DNA of 64,000 nucleotides from Malachius bipustulatus (taxonomy: Eukaryota > Arthropoda > Insecta > Coleoptera > Melyridae). The position numbers and the translations under genes were made by a program. The stretch spans positions 41,570,162 through 41,634,161 of the forward strand of contig OU342637.1 of the NCBI GenBank assembly GCA_910589415.1. The letters run 5' to 3'. The notes under the pieces are model-generated. The model was not told where the DNA came from. It was given only the letters and a program-made list of their open reading frames with translations, and did not search any database. Below, one piece after another: positions 20,357 through 32,339 of the stretch. The number at the start of each line of letters is the position of its first letter. Within the stretch, counting starts at the first letter, position 1.

Positions 20357-22260
20357 CACTGTGTCCAAGATAAGAATGAAAAGCATGAGGATCTCGGAAA
20401 TCGTGAGAGATACACGGTCAGTTAAATATGGAAAAAGTTCAACAAACAGAAGGACAATGCAATGGGCAATGGCAGAAAGTGATCTCAAAAATTTGGAATT
20501 ATTTTGAAAAAACAAAATTTTCAATTTTCGTTTTTATAATTTATTGACGTTATCATTGAAGATAAAGAAAAACCGAAACCACATTTTCATTGCAGTTATA
20601 AACCAGCTTTATTTTGAAATGTCAATATTTTTATTTGACAATTCATGTTTGTAGGACCGGACTGAAATTAGATTTTTTAAATAAGGACCTTTATTTTTTA
20701 TTGAAAAAATTGAAAGATATTTTAATTTTGAATTTAATAATATGCCGCACATAGTGGTTCAAACGTGTTTCGGACTGTTACTGTTGACATCATCAGTTTA
20801 ATTTCACTTTAATATGGACCTGTGCTTTTATTAACCCGGCATTGATCGCTAGGTGAATTGTAACACCAGTGGTCGCTAGCGAGCGTTTCGCTCCCATGTA
20901 AAATCAACAAGCAAATGTGCAATAAAAAGCACTTTGAATCACAATACAGGGTTGTTGGTGATCGGACATCTAAAATTAAATTTACAAAACCGCATTAGAA
21001 GCATAAAAAAGAATTTCCAGATCAGGCGTTGTCTTTTTTCTTGGCTGAGTATTTCCTAAACAAAGCCTACCTGGAAAATGTTATTATTTTTTAATAAAAC
21101 AAATAAAAATTTAAATTTAATTAAATTTTTGAGGAAATTTTGATTTAGTTTTACATTTTTGGAAATATTTCCTGAATGAAGCCCTATCAGGACAAAGTTA
21201 TTCTTTTTTATGTTGATGATGTGGTTTTGTATAATATGAAATTTTATTTTGGCTTTCCAATAACCGAACATTATTAGCAATATTTGTTGTAGATATTTTA
21301 AAATAAGGGGGAATAATGTTAACTTGCCAATATAATTTTTTTTGGTATATAACTATAGGATTTTTTTACATTAAATAACACAAACTGATTCGATTCTTAA
21401 CTAAGCTAATACCATAATACCATAAAAACAACAAAGAACTTCAAATAAAGAAATTACAGCAACCCTTGCATATGGCTAGCAGACCTAAACATAAGAGCAG
21501 TTGAGTGACGCGGGTAGTCGCTAATGAGCGTTTAGCTCGCGCAGCGGCAACTGTGGTGAATGAAGCATCAATAAAAAATAAATTTATCCGATTTTCATTA
21601 CAAAATCCTTTCTATGTTTCTTCTTAAGGCTATAAACTAAGCTAGAAAAATCGACAAGATTGTACGAGTTCAAGTAACAGAATAATTACAGTTTAAAGAC
21701 AATGGTGAGCTAAATGCTCACCTAGCGACCACTCCCGGGTTAAACTTTTTGGACTTGCATTACTCATCGTCATTACAAACCGACAAGTACAAAAACTTTT
21801 ATAAGAGCACAGATCCGTAAAGGTTAAATTACACTGATGATTTCAATAGCTATTTTTCGAAACAAGTTTGAACATCATTGAATTCAGAAGAATCTTTCAT
21901 TTTTGCAATAAAAAATCCAGGTCCGTAAGGAAAAAATCAATGTTTAGTCCGGCTCTGCAAATATGAATTGTAAGATAAAAAAGCTGACTTTCCAAAAATA
22001 AAGCTGGTTAAAAGCTGCAATGGAAATGGGGTTTTAGTTTTTCAACATCTTCAATAATAACGTCAATAAATCAGAAAAACGAAAATCGCAATTTATTTTG
22101 TTTTTTCAAAATAATTGGAAAACCAAAAATAATTTCGAAAATCTCTTTCTGCCGTTGAGATGTCCTCCTGGTTGTCCAGATTTTTCCGTATTTAATCGAT
22201 CCTGTATCTCCCACGGTTTCCGAGATCCCCATACTGTTTATTCTTATCTTGGACACAGTG
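20357..22260. mobile_element. Large foldback element with about 550-bp inverted arms
   Basis: The sequence cactgtgtccaagataagaa at 20357 has its complement ending at 22260, each next to TA (20355-20356 and 22261-22262). The arms run about 20357-20905 and 21712-22260, with moderate divergence: shared blocks include ggatctcggaaa, tttattgacgtta, ccagcttta and the fragment gtccggtcct/aggaccggac-like. The 0.8-kb centre has no coding motif. TA flanks and TIR architecture suggest a non-autonomous member mobilised by a Tc1/mariner-type transposase; that is inference. Confidence 0.75.
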
Positions 22261-25200
22261 TATGTCCGCCCATCTTGAAGGCAATTCGATCACTAAATCC
22301 ACGAACTCTTCCGCGTTATACGTTTTTATAGACATACTAGTGATTAGATAACTGAAAATTTTATTATTTTCACAGGAAGATGACTATAAACTGATCTAAA
22401 CCTGATCATTGTCAGGTCATTATCATTGTTATAAAAAAGCCATGGATTTAGTAGGATAATTATCTCCACGATGATCGCGAATACAGAAACGCCGTAAAAA
22501 ATTTCAATCTTCAGGGGCTTGTTCGATAATGTCACTCTAGAGCGCAGTTGAGACTAATGATCGTTCGGAAACAATTAGACAACAATTTCGGTTACCCCCC
22601 CCCCACTCTTCGGTCAGAGTGACTATTTTTTGAGCCGGGATTTTTACATACCATTTCGGGATATGTTCACCTTACATTCGCCAGATGCCGAATTGTACGA
22701 TTTTTTCGGCATGTGGCATTTTTGCTATAGACATATGGCGATATGTCCAAATATATCGGCAACGGGCCGAATTCGCCTTCTGTCGCCAACATATATACAT
22801 GTGATTTATTCAGTACTCTATGAGAAGTTATGGGAAACCCGAAAAGTTTGAGATTTAAAATTTTGGTGACGGCTGTTAGCTGTTACCACTTGGGATTTAT
22901 CAAGTAAACATATTTTTAAGGAGGCGGTCCTTCCGATTATACCGGAAACAGATACTCACTTTCTTATTTTTTAATGGGACACTCCATATGTTATTGCATT
23001 TCTTAATTGTCTAAAAAAATCAATATATTCATACAGGGTGATTCGAAAATGGCGGACACGGGTAGTACCACGGCATTCATTGTGAATCAAGGTTTCTAAG
23101 TTTATTAACTTTTTTTTCCAGTATTGTCAAATTACCATCAGGAACGCGGGATAAACAAGAATAGCAATTAGTCAAATATTTAAGACAAAATGAATTAATT
23201 TACTAATACTAATTTACTTTAATCAAGTTAACGCATTTCAATTCTTTAGGTATCTACCGACGCGTCAGGTTTGATCTTCCTGCCCTCCCCCGAGACGTCC
23301 TCTCTCTACAATACCTTACTACTTATTACTACTACTTCCTGTATCCTTATTTCTAAAATTTAGAAACAACTTACATGGCCACCACAACCGGTTCCTTCCC
23401 TTCGTCCTTGATCCTTTAATAATCCATTAAAGCGGATCAATTTGAACCAAGAAATTTTAACCAAAAGTGTATATTTACATAATGATTCGTGCGGGGTCCT
23501 TTACGTGGGGTCAATTTGGATCCCAGCTGTGTTTTTTATAAATAAGATCCATGTAAATTTTGTCATGCATTTTTGTCTGTTAATTAAGGATCCTTGTGAA
23601 AAAGTTCGATGTTTTAATATTTTTTTAAGAAGATTACATACATAAAGTTAATTCGGACTCTACCCGTTATATTAGGAAGGCTAATCTCAATTTGTTTAAT
23701 AATATTATATGTATAACTGGTTTCCGTGAAATGTAAAATAAAATAAATAGTGAAAATCTACTTCATTAGTTTTATGCATCGATTCTATTTGATTTCTTTT
23801 AATCACATGCAATCTGTTTGCGGTAAGACTACCGCAAACATGTGGAGGATGAAAAAAACAGAGATAATAAAACGACAGCGATATGTGAAGGTATAAATAA
23901 ATCAAATCCAGGTGTCGTTTTCAAGAGTAGGTCACTAAAAGTTTCTTCAATATGAATCGGCCCTTATAATAAGGAACACTAACGATGCCCTTTTGTTTGA
24001 AATTCGGAAGTCACCAGTTGGGAGAAAAACGTGCTCGTGATCTTAAATAGATACTCAGGGTAGTGTTATGTATTATGTAGGAAATTCAGTTCGGCAATTG
24101 GTGTTTTCAACGTCCACTATTGGCACGTGTTGCTTCGAAAGACGTTATAAATTATTATCAGTTTAGAGGATGTAGGTAGTGCCTACTTACGTATTATTCT
24201 ATTCGAGGTCATGTTGCCCCTGTGAGGAAAATTGATGGTGCGATGAGTGTTGATAAATCTGTAATCTGTGTCACTTGGTATTTGTGTCTCAAATTATTAA
24301 TATAAGTTTAACAATATGACCTTATAGCTGTCTCAGCAGCTATATCTGCTTTCTGCCTTTTTTGATACCTATACCCATTTAGGGACATTCACGTCCTTCA
24401 TGTCATTTCTTACCGTGCTCTGCTATGGTAAATTGTGCAGTGCATTAGTTAAAATATGTATCCTAATGAGATTCATTAAAAAACATACCTTGAACTATAA
24501 TACGAGAAAGTTTGCTCAAAAAAAGACGACAAAATTAAGTGTCATCTAGCGTTTCGGTGCGGACCTAACCACGATTTGAACAATTAGATACTTTCGTTCA
24601 GTTCTCTCTAATAAATAATAAAATGAAACTCCTGTCAAAATTACTTCAACGGGGCTGCATAGATTGATATCAAAGAAACCCCTGTAGAAAACCCCAGAGA
24701 CTTTCCTGTATTATGAATACTTTCAGGTATTTGATTAATAGGATAATAAGTCATAAACTAATAGGTATGTATAAAGGTTAGGAGCAAATATTGTATATTT
24801 TGTATGAATGATAGCTGATTATAACATCTCAATTAAAATAATTCAGTCGAATTTTCATAACGGTTGTAGTTGTCATGCGGCACTCATTTACTATGAAGTT
24901 GATTATGTATTGTCAAATAGACGACCACATAAACAAGCAGCATTCTCGATCAAGTTCCACTTGAAGAGCATAGAATTATATCCCATGTCCAGTTCTCAAA
25001 CGGTTCAACTTTACACATACACTTCTAAACATATGGAAACCATATACTTCCTTTGTTGGATCTTTGATCCGTTGGGTGGTTAAAAAGAGAAGCTTTCTTA
25101 TTTTCCCAGTTTGCTTTTCATTCTTGTTTGATGATAAAATCTCTGCCTAAACAATTTAACAACCAAAAGGTTTATTTTTATTTTAATCTTGTCATTATTT

Positions 25201-25579
25201 GATTAGTTAGGTATGTCGTAGGCAATTTAAAATTGCTCAGGAATATATTGATATTTTTCCATTTTTTTAAGTTGCTAGTTGTTGACGTAGAATGTTCGAT
25301 TATGTGAGTATCCAGGGTGTCGGAATTGAAGAAAAATTCCAGTAATAATTCTCATCGTCGTGTTAAGTGGTACATCGATTTTTGAAACATGGCAGCTATT
25401 TACCCAATAAGGGGCGGAGTATTCATCTGCTGGAATAAGAAACACAGTGCTCAAGTATTAAGGTTTTGTATTGCCTCCCCAAGTTGTGTCAGCTTTTTTT
25501 TCAAGTGCCGACTGATTCAAGATCGTGGGAAGTACCTCAGCCTCATCGGCTTATTGTGCATTATTTATACCCCTTTTGC
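22261..25579. other. Long stretch without recognised gene
   Basis: Contains a C10 run at about 22597. A scrap at about 22970-23010 (ttaatgggacactccatatg) is related to the arms of the 31156-32003 element. A lone CAGGGTGATTCG end sits at 23034. No coding motif is seen on either strand. The frame at 24808-25083 ends in WIFDPLGG, loosely like a BEL/Pao phrase, but nothing around it supports that. Confidence 0.45.
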
Positions 25580-25890
25580 TTCATGTTACCCATTGAGTCA
25601 GTCTGGTCCCCTGAACTAGTTTCAGAGCCCAATCACTGGATGAGTGTCATATTCTTTCGGACTCATTTTTGGTTGTCCGTATATTTCCTGTCTTCTGCGG
25701 TCCAGAGCTTCGCATTCGCACAGGACACAGGACATGTTTCGCTGTCATTCCCGGCAGCATAGGTCTTCATTGAAGAGTCCTATTTTATTTAGCTGTTCTT
25801 TTAGGGCAATATGTCCCGTCAGTAATCTCACGGTGATACGCAACTGATTCCTACTAAGTGATAGTAGTTCTTCAGTTGTCTCCATTGTCC
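25580..25890 (-). pseudogene. C-terminal region of an RNase H-bearing LINE
   Basis: Minus-strand frames read LSRNQLRITVRLLTGHI, then ALKEQLNKIGLFNEDLCC and a cysteine-rich C.E...SETCPVSCANA block, followed by AEDRKYTDNQK. The 'LLTGH..L...L..IGL....C..C..E' pattern is what follows the RNase H domain in I/R1-type LINEs. Two or three frame changes are required. It may belong to the RT fragment upstream on the same strand (26130-27276). Confidence 0.6.
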
Positions 25891-26129
25891 CTTGATGAAG
25901 GATTTCCACTGTTGGTGTTTGGTCCTTTTATCCCGATATTCTTTGTATTTTTTTCTCCTGAACCATATATTAACTTGGCCCAGTGCTGTACTTTTTGGCA
26001 CTCCCAGACCGGGTTCTGGGTTTTTGTTGTGTGTTTTTTGGTTCGCGCCGAATTTAGGTAGCTTCCGTTGTTGGGAAAGGCATCCCTCTCTCCACCAACT
26101 GCCTGGGGACGCGCTTGATGGGGGAAATA

Positions 26130-27276
26130 CACAAAAACCTCACACGAGAAGTTGTGCCAGCTAATCTACAAAGTAAGTTGTTTCTGGTTTTAAATTTTTG
26201 TTTAAATTTTTCTAGATGTTGATTGCAGTTCACCAATGTATCAAACATAACCCCGAGATAAGTTGGATTGAAATTGTGTTTGAGTGTACACTGCTGATTT
26301 ATACTGTTTTACACTGTTAATCGATGACTGTTGATGTCGTTGATGATTATTAAGATGGAAACATCTAATTTATGTCTTTAGGAGATTGAGGCATGGTCTC
26401 CATTTCTTAAAGTAATTATCCATTACCTCCAAGTCTTTGATTAAAGTTCTTTCAATGTGGTTGAATTCTTTAGATTGATAAGTTAAAGCTACATTATCGG
26501 CATAAATGAATTTCTTTGAGTTAGTCATTGGTATGTCGATGTCACTCAGGCAGATATTAAATAAGATTGGTGAGACTACAAAGTCTTGCGGTAGACCGTT
26601 AATTAAAATTCTGTCTGTACTTGCTGTTTTGTAGTTGATGAAAACTAAAATTTTTCCATTCGACTACATATTTTCAATCAAGTTACTAATCCTTTTACAT
26701 TTAATAGTTTTATATAATATTTGTGTATAAGTTCATTTTCCAAACAGTGTCATTTCACAGCAGTTCCTGTTTGGTCTAAATCCATCTTGTTCAATTGGAA
26801 GATGTTCTTCAATAATGATTGATGAAAATCGCAGATAGATCAATTTTTTCCAAAATCTTTTAGGTAAGACTCAAAAGAGACATCTGCCTATAATTAAAAC
26901 AGTTATCTTTAAGTTTTCTTTGTTTTTTAAGATTGCAATTATTATTTTAGCTCTTCTACAATCAGCTGGTATATTGCCTGAAATGTTAATGTAATTTCTT
27001 CAAAGACTTGATGGCCGTTTTGATTTCATCCAAAGTAAAAGGCAGAGAATTTGTACAAGAATTATTTGCGTTATTTCTTTGCTTCTCTAGTTGAACTTCT
27101 TTAATTTCTGTTTGGGAAATTGAAACCGAATTTGAAGTATTTACCATACCTCTTGTTGCAATTTCATTTCGTGAAATGTTGAGAGAGTGTTTGTTTAGTC
27201 TTTTACTAATATTACTAATAATATCTCCCGTTTTGCTACCTCCACTCGAATGGGTAAAATTCAAATTTTCCATCAA
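26130..27276 (-). pseudogene. LINE reverse transcriptase remnant, heavily decayed
   Basis: From 27276 downward the minus strand reads TNSLPFTLDEIKTAIKSLKK and then NISGNIPADCRRAKIIIAIL. Next is EQDGFRPNRNCCE, with ILINGLPQDFVVSPILFNI in place of the PQGS box, and SKKFIYADNVAL in place of YADD. The block VMDNYFKKWRPCLNL follows, with NCNQHLEKFKQKFKTRNNLL at about 26210. The order of RT motifs is complete. Numerous stops and shifts show it is old. The second Asp of the catalytic YADD has become Asn (YADN). Confidence 0.7.
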
Positions 27277-27599
27277 ATGGTTCCATTTGGATATTTCAAA
27301 AAAAGATAGATAAGTTTTAAAATAAAATACTGAGTGTATATATTTTAAACTTTCATTAATTAATACTTTGCTCCGTCACTTGGTAGGTATGTGTACTTGA
27401 AAGAAAGCTTAATCGCTTATTCCAATATTAGCTACGATTTCTGGGAATATATTTACAAATACTTAGAAATATAGTATAAAATACAATAATACAATAGTAT
27501 ACAATACAGTGGTAATAACAGACAATAATAATGCATCTCCCAATTTGAGGAAATAATTATCATTAAAGATGAATGAAGTAATAATAGTTGAGTAATGGG

Positions 27600-27870
27600 T
27601 TGCCGTTGTTTTTTCCGAAACTCTCATTAGAATCCGGATCAAGTAAAAAAGCGGCTTCCAGAAAAAACTCGTAACGAGACGACCAGCGGTTCCGTGGGCT
27701 CAGTAAAGCCACGGAATTATGGATTTATTTCCAGGACGTTTATCGCGATATTTTCCCTCGGGACGGCATTTCCGAGATGCATTAACCCGCCCAAGTCGCG
27801 CTTTCCCGGGGGGTGGTAATTGAGTATATGCGGAAATCAGTGTGATGTAATTGAAAACCGAGATGAATTC
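27600..27870. other. GC-rich non-coding island
   Basis: A block of about 270 bp is clearly richer in G+C than its surroundings. It includes aagccacggaattatggatt, gacggcatttccgagatgca and ttaacccgcccaagtcgcgc. No open frame spans it, no repeat partner is visible in the window and no transposon motif is present. A conserved regulatory element is one possibility, but I cannot demonstrate conservation. Confidence 0.4.
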
Positions 27871-28309
27871 AACCTGTCATCTCAGAGATTTACGGTTCTG
27901 GGATTTAGGTAACTTTGACTGACATAATCAAATGAGGGGACAAACCGACCTAGGGTATAAGATTTGTAGGATTTCATTTCTATGTAATGTTGATGAGGGT
28001 GACTTGTTTAGGATATCTTGGCTGGAAATTCATGCAATTAAATTAGGCCATTATAGAATCTGATTGTTAAGCTGGCTTCATGCATATTGTTTGTGGTTAA
28101 GCAGGCAAAAAAATTTCATCTTAATTTAGACCTCACGCACGCCAAACAAGGTGACGTAAATGAAGTGAATATCTTAAAATGAAAATTGACCTAGATAAAT
28201 ATATGTTATAAAATATTATCCTTATAAGAAAAAATATGTAAATGCTCACTTGAGCGTAAAATTTTATTTTTTATGATTTGCATAAAAACTTACCCGGTTG
28301 CTTGTGTCA

Positions 28310-29880
28310 GCAGAGCTAGAAACAATAATAATAATAATAACACCATTTATTTCAACAGTAATTACATAAAAACTAAAGTTGAAAACACGTCCAAAATACA
28401 ATCAAATAACCACAATAATCAACATTACAAACATTACAAAACAAAATCAAAACTGGTTCGAACAATATTCATAAAATTCTTGCAATGTGTATGGTTCACA
28501 TTGTATTAAAAAAGGTTTCAGAGAACTTTTAAAAGGTTTCACATCGGTTATGTCTTTGAAAACCCTCGGTAAAGAATTATAGATTTTTATACATGAATAA
28601 AATGCATTTTTCTCAACTAAAGTGAGTGAATGTATAGGATAGAGATATGCCCTCTCTCTGGTCCGGTAATTATGTGACTGTAAGTAGCTCTCAAAATATT
28701 CAGCATGCTTATAAACAAAAACTGCACATTCCAAGATATACAGCCCCACAAATGTCAGAATATTATTATCCCGAAAAATGCCTCTACATGAGGACCGGTA
28801 CGGCCTATGAAAGATAATCCGAATAACAATCTTTTGTAGTGTAAAAATTTTCTTATATTCTATGCTCTTTCCCCACAAAATCACTCCGTATCTGAGAAGT
28901 GATTCAAAGTTGCTATGATATAGTACCATCATAGTATCCGCTCCCAGAACGCGAGAGACAATTCTAAGGCTGTAAATGGTAGAATTTAACCTCCCAGACA
29001 GTACTTCAATATGGCGGCACCAATTTAGATTTTTATCAACATATATACCCAGAAACCTACAGTCGTTGCTAATACGAAGAGAGAATTGATTTAAAACATC
29101 TATTTCATTTGGTGTCTCTATTGTTGATCGATTAGTTTTAAAGATAATACACTCAGTCTTCTGCCTATTGATTAGCAATCTGTTTTGACTTAACCAGTTC
29201 TCAAGGCTTTCAAAAGTCTGGTTTGCCAATGTTACAAACTCATTGACATTGTCGGCACTGAACAGGATATTCGTATCATCAGCATAATTAATGAGTTTAA
29301 GTGTATTCCCTTGGAATCCCAATGGCATATCATTCATGTAAACAATAAATAAGAGCGGTCCCAGTATACTTCCCTGAGGGACTCCCACTTTCTGATCGAC
29401 GGATCGTGATAGCCCTTCGTGACCATTTATCTCCACCTTTACTATATTTTTTCTTTCAGTTAGGTAGCTTTTTAACCACCTTAAGGGAGTACCACGCACT
29501 CCACAGCTATCCATTTTGTTAAGCAAGATTTCGTGATCAACACAATCAAAAGCTCTGGAAAGATCAAAGAAAAGAGCGCAGGGCAATTTTCTCCCCTCCA
29601 GAACCTCTACAATTTTCTGCACGAACTCAAAGCATAAAGTGGTGGTATTTTTATCCTTTATGAAGCCATGTTGACATGCATTGAGAACATTGAATTTCTT
29701 TAAAAAAATCTGTTAGCCTATCGCAATATGCCCGTTCAAATATTTTGCTAAAAGATGTCAGCAGGCTCACTGGACGATAGTTTCCCAAGTCAGTGGTATT
29801 ACCCTTTTTGTGAACTGGTTTGATTATTGCTGTCTTGAGTTGATTTGGAAAGATTCCAAACTCAAAAGAATTATTTATTA
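28310..29880 (-). mobile_element. 5'-truncated LINE with TTA-repeat tail
   Basis: The element begins (on the minus strand) at about 29880, within the RT domain. It continues through the reading frame ending at 28447 and finishes with a short 3' UTR containing gaaataaatgg and a TTATTATTATTATT tail (plus-strand complement at 28322-28341). A simple-repeat tail in place of poly(A) is typical of CR1/L2-type LINEs. 5' truncation is the normal outcome of target-primed reverse transcription. Confidence 0.75.
28447..29622 (-). CDS. LINE reverse transcriptase, partial (391 codons open)
   Basis: This is the best-preserved reading frame of the window. Motif A is CALFFDLSRAFDCVDHEILL (residues about 16-35). 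Then come KSYLTERKNIVKV and GVPQGSILGPLLF (about 80-92), the catalytic INYADDTNILF (about 111-121), ENWLSQNRLLIN, RFLGIYVDKNLNW, YGVILWG and WNS-like IYNSLPRVFK near the C-terminus. Upstream on the same strand to 29880, another frame supplies GIFPNQLKTAIIKP, GNYRPVSLLTSFSK and QHGFIKDKNTTT. A frameshift near 29700 separates the two. Endonuclease and any ORF1 are missing, so it cannot transpose. The open frame implies relatively recent insertion. Confidence 0.85.
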   Translation of the reverse strand: MQKIVEVLEGRKLPCALFFDLSRAFDCVDHEILLNKMDSCGVRGTPLRWLKSYLTERKNIVKVEINGHEGLSRSVDQKVGVPQGSILGPLLFIVYMNDMPLGFQGNTLKLINYADDTNILFSADNVNEFVTLANQTFESLENWLSQNRLLINRQKTECIIFKTNRSTIETPNEIDVLNQFSLRISNDCRFLGIYVDKNLNWCRHIEVLSGRLNSTIYSLRIVSRVLGADTMMVLYHSNFESLLRYGVILWGKSIEYKKIFTLQKIVIRIIFHRPYRSSCRGIFRDNNILTFVGLYILECAVFVYKHAEYFESYLQSHNYRTRERAYLYPIHSLTLVEKNAFYSCIKIYNSLPRVFKDITDVKPFKSSLKPFLIQCEPYTLQEFYEYCSNQF

Positions 29881-29884
29881 CAAA

Positions 29885-30885
29885 ACAATAATAATACTAT
29901 TGTTTATTTACTATAGTAATAACAATATATAACAATATAACAATATAATATAACAATATAATATATATATATTATATTGTTTACTAAACAATAATAATAC
30001 TGTGTTGATGTTCCAAAAAAAATATTATTAAAAGCTCGTGGGCTGAGTTTATAGAAAGGCAGGAGTGAAATAAAACCTAAATGTAAAAAATATAATGAAC
30101 AATATGTAATAATAAATAGTTAATAATTGCCAAGATTAGATAAAAACTGACGTGACGTAGAGAGCAACATTGAAAATTTTATAATAGAAGTGAGACAAAA
30201 ACTCATTCGAAAGCACCATAATTCCGGTCTCGAGATGCATACAACATATTTTAAACAGATTTATTGCAATAAGCGAAATAATCGAAATAAAAATCATAAA
30301 AATGAAGCAGGGAAAGCTCTAATTTAGTTCCAAGTTGGTTGTTGCTTTGTTGCTACGGAAACAAATATTAGGGAAACAAAAATAGGGAAATAGTTGACGC
30401 TCTAGGTCGCGAAATACTTTGCGCACGCTGCTTAGTAGACAACATAATGTGCCAGTTTTCATTCACATATTGATGACTTGGGATAAAAATTTGCGGACTG
30501 CATTAAGCGACGCTAATACGTATCTTCAGAATGAAAGAATTGTTTTAAATTCCAAGTTTTCTGGAACGTGCCTGGGTTCACAGCACTGGAACCACTTCAG
30601 GACTCAGGGTTGAGCTAGACTTGCAGAGGGGTCAGTGGTAGAAGTCATCAACGGCGACGTTAGTCGAATCGACAAGCAGTTTTTACCACGCCATACAAAA
30701 CGACAGCGTGGTGTGGAGATAAAGGAAAGAACCAAAGCGTAAAACGCCAAAAATCGTGCCAAAAACTTGAAAATTTCACATGTAAATATAAGAATCTAAT
30801 ACAATGTTTAAAATCAGCTAATTTTACATACATACTAATTAATACTGTAAATGTACTTAGATGGGTGACCAATTATAGTGGTAAA
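29885..30885. other. Stretch without recognised gene
   Basis: An AT-only low-complexity palindromic stretch lies at about 29900-29990 (caatataacaatataatata and tatatattatattgtt). The rest has no recognisable gene or element. Confidence 0.5.
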
Positions 30886-30887
30886 TA

Positions 30888-31020
30888 AAAAAGTTCCGTG
30901 ACCGATCGTTGTCCGGGAGGTCCGGGGGGTCCCGGCTGCTTCACAGCAGTCGTTAAGTTACGTCAGAGGCCCTTGAGGCTACTTGAAAACTTCTGACACT
31001 TTGGCTTTACCACAGCCATA
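30888..31020. repeat. GC-rich segment resembling a retrotransposon 3' end
   Basis: The block gtccgggaggtccggggggt...cagcagtcgttaagttacgt...cagaggcccttg differs sharply from its AT-rich context. In style it recalls the 3' UTR of some insect non-LTR elements. I cannot name the family, and there are no clean edges. Confidence 0.35.
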
Positions 31021-31155
31021 AGATATTTATTTATTTTAATACTGTATGATTACTAAAAGATAGCAAACTGCCGTAAATATAAATACGCATTAAAAAGCAG
31101 CTGTATGATATAAATAAATTACTATTTAATCGGATTCGGTCTAAATAGTCGCATA

Positions 31156-32003
31156 CAGGGTGATTGATTGAAACGCCACATTAGAAAAAGTTCGACTTCC
31201 AAATGATCTAGGAATCTGAAATTTGGAACTTAGGCAACATACCTAATAACGAGTCAAAATGAAATATTACCAAGATGGTAGAACATTTAAAATGGCGAAA
31301 GCAACGGCCATCTTTGTTTTTTTAAATGGGACACCCCATATATTATTGCATTTTCAGATCGTCTGAGAAAATGTAATAACAATGGTGCTTATAGTTGTAT
31401 TTTAAATTGAGTAGGCCATGAGTTATAAACAAGTGAAAATCGTGATTTTCCAACTTTAAAGACATTTACCACGAAAACGGCTCATGATATCAGAAAACGG
31501 CTACATGTCCCTATCTTAACTTTTCATCTGGTATCCTACTGTAGAGTTGAAATGTTTATACAGGGTGATGAAAAATCTGACAATTTTCACCACCTTGTAT
31601 AAAGATTTCAACTGCATATTTGGATGCCTTATAAAAAGTTAAGATAGGGACATGTAAGCCGTTTTCTGATATCTTGAGCCGTTTTCGTGATAAATGTCTT
31701 TAAAGTTGGAAAATCACGATTTTCACTTGTTTATAACTCATGGCCTACTCAATTTAAAATACAACTATAACCACCATTGTTATTACATTTTCTCAGACGA
31801 TCTGAAAATGCAATAATATATGGGGTGTCCCTTTTAAAAAAACAAAGATGGCCGTTGCTTTCGCCATTTTAAATGTTCTACCATCTTGGTAATATTTCAT
31901 TTTGTTTCGTTATTAGGTATGTTGCCTAAGTTCCAAATTTCAGATTCCTAGATCATTTGGAAGTCGAACTTTTTCCAATGTGGCGTTTCAATCAATCACC
32001 CTG
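31156..32003. mobile_element. Foldback MITE, CAGGGTG ends, about 400-bp arms
   Basis: TA-cagggtgattgattgaaacg at 31156 mirrors the 3' end cgtttcaatcaatcaccctg-TA at 32003. The arms extend almost to the centre (about 31560 and 31615). They share long blocks such as aaatcgtgattttccaactt and agttataaacaagtgaaaat. A second, internal cagggtgatg lies near 31562. There is no coding capacity. The whole unit would fold into one hairpin of about 400 bp. Confidence 0.85.
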
Positions 32004-32339
32004 TATATCAGTTAAGAATACACTTGCTCAAAATTTTGCACCTTCTCACGAATCTCATGACACACTGACAACATTTTAATAGCAAAAAATCCACATGTCT
32101 AAAAATAATTCATCCTAAAATTAGGAAATCTGTAAGATTATTCTCAAATGGCTAGTAAACTTTGAAATACAAAGGAAAACTATCCTAAAGTTGATAAACT
32201 GGTCACAGATGTCAGTGGCTCTCAAAAACTCGGTCACGTTTCTTTAGTATACTTTTAAGTTTTAACTATTTTGACATCCATATAGATTTTGATTTATCGC
32301 ATATAATTCAAGATATTACATTTGCGTTTTGCCAATAAT

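Noticed and set aside
21834..21863. Hammerhead ribozyme in the 20357-22260 foldback element
   Set aside because: CTGATGA and CGAAAC are present, but I could find neither a stem I nor a stem III partner in any permutation. Kept only as a weak observation.
24808..25083. Frame ending in WIFDPLGG as a BEL/Pao retrotransposon fragment
   Set aside because: Only one short phrase resembles the family and nothing upstream or downstream supports it.
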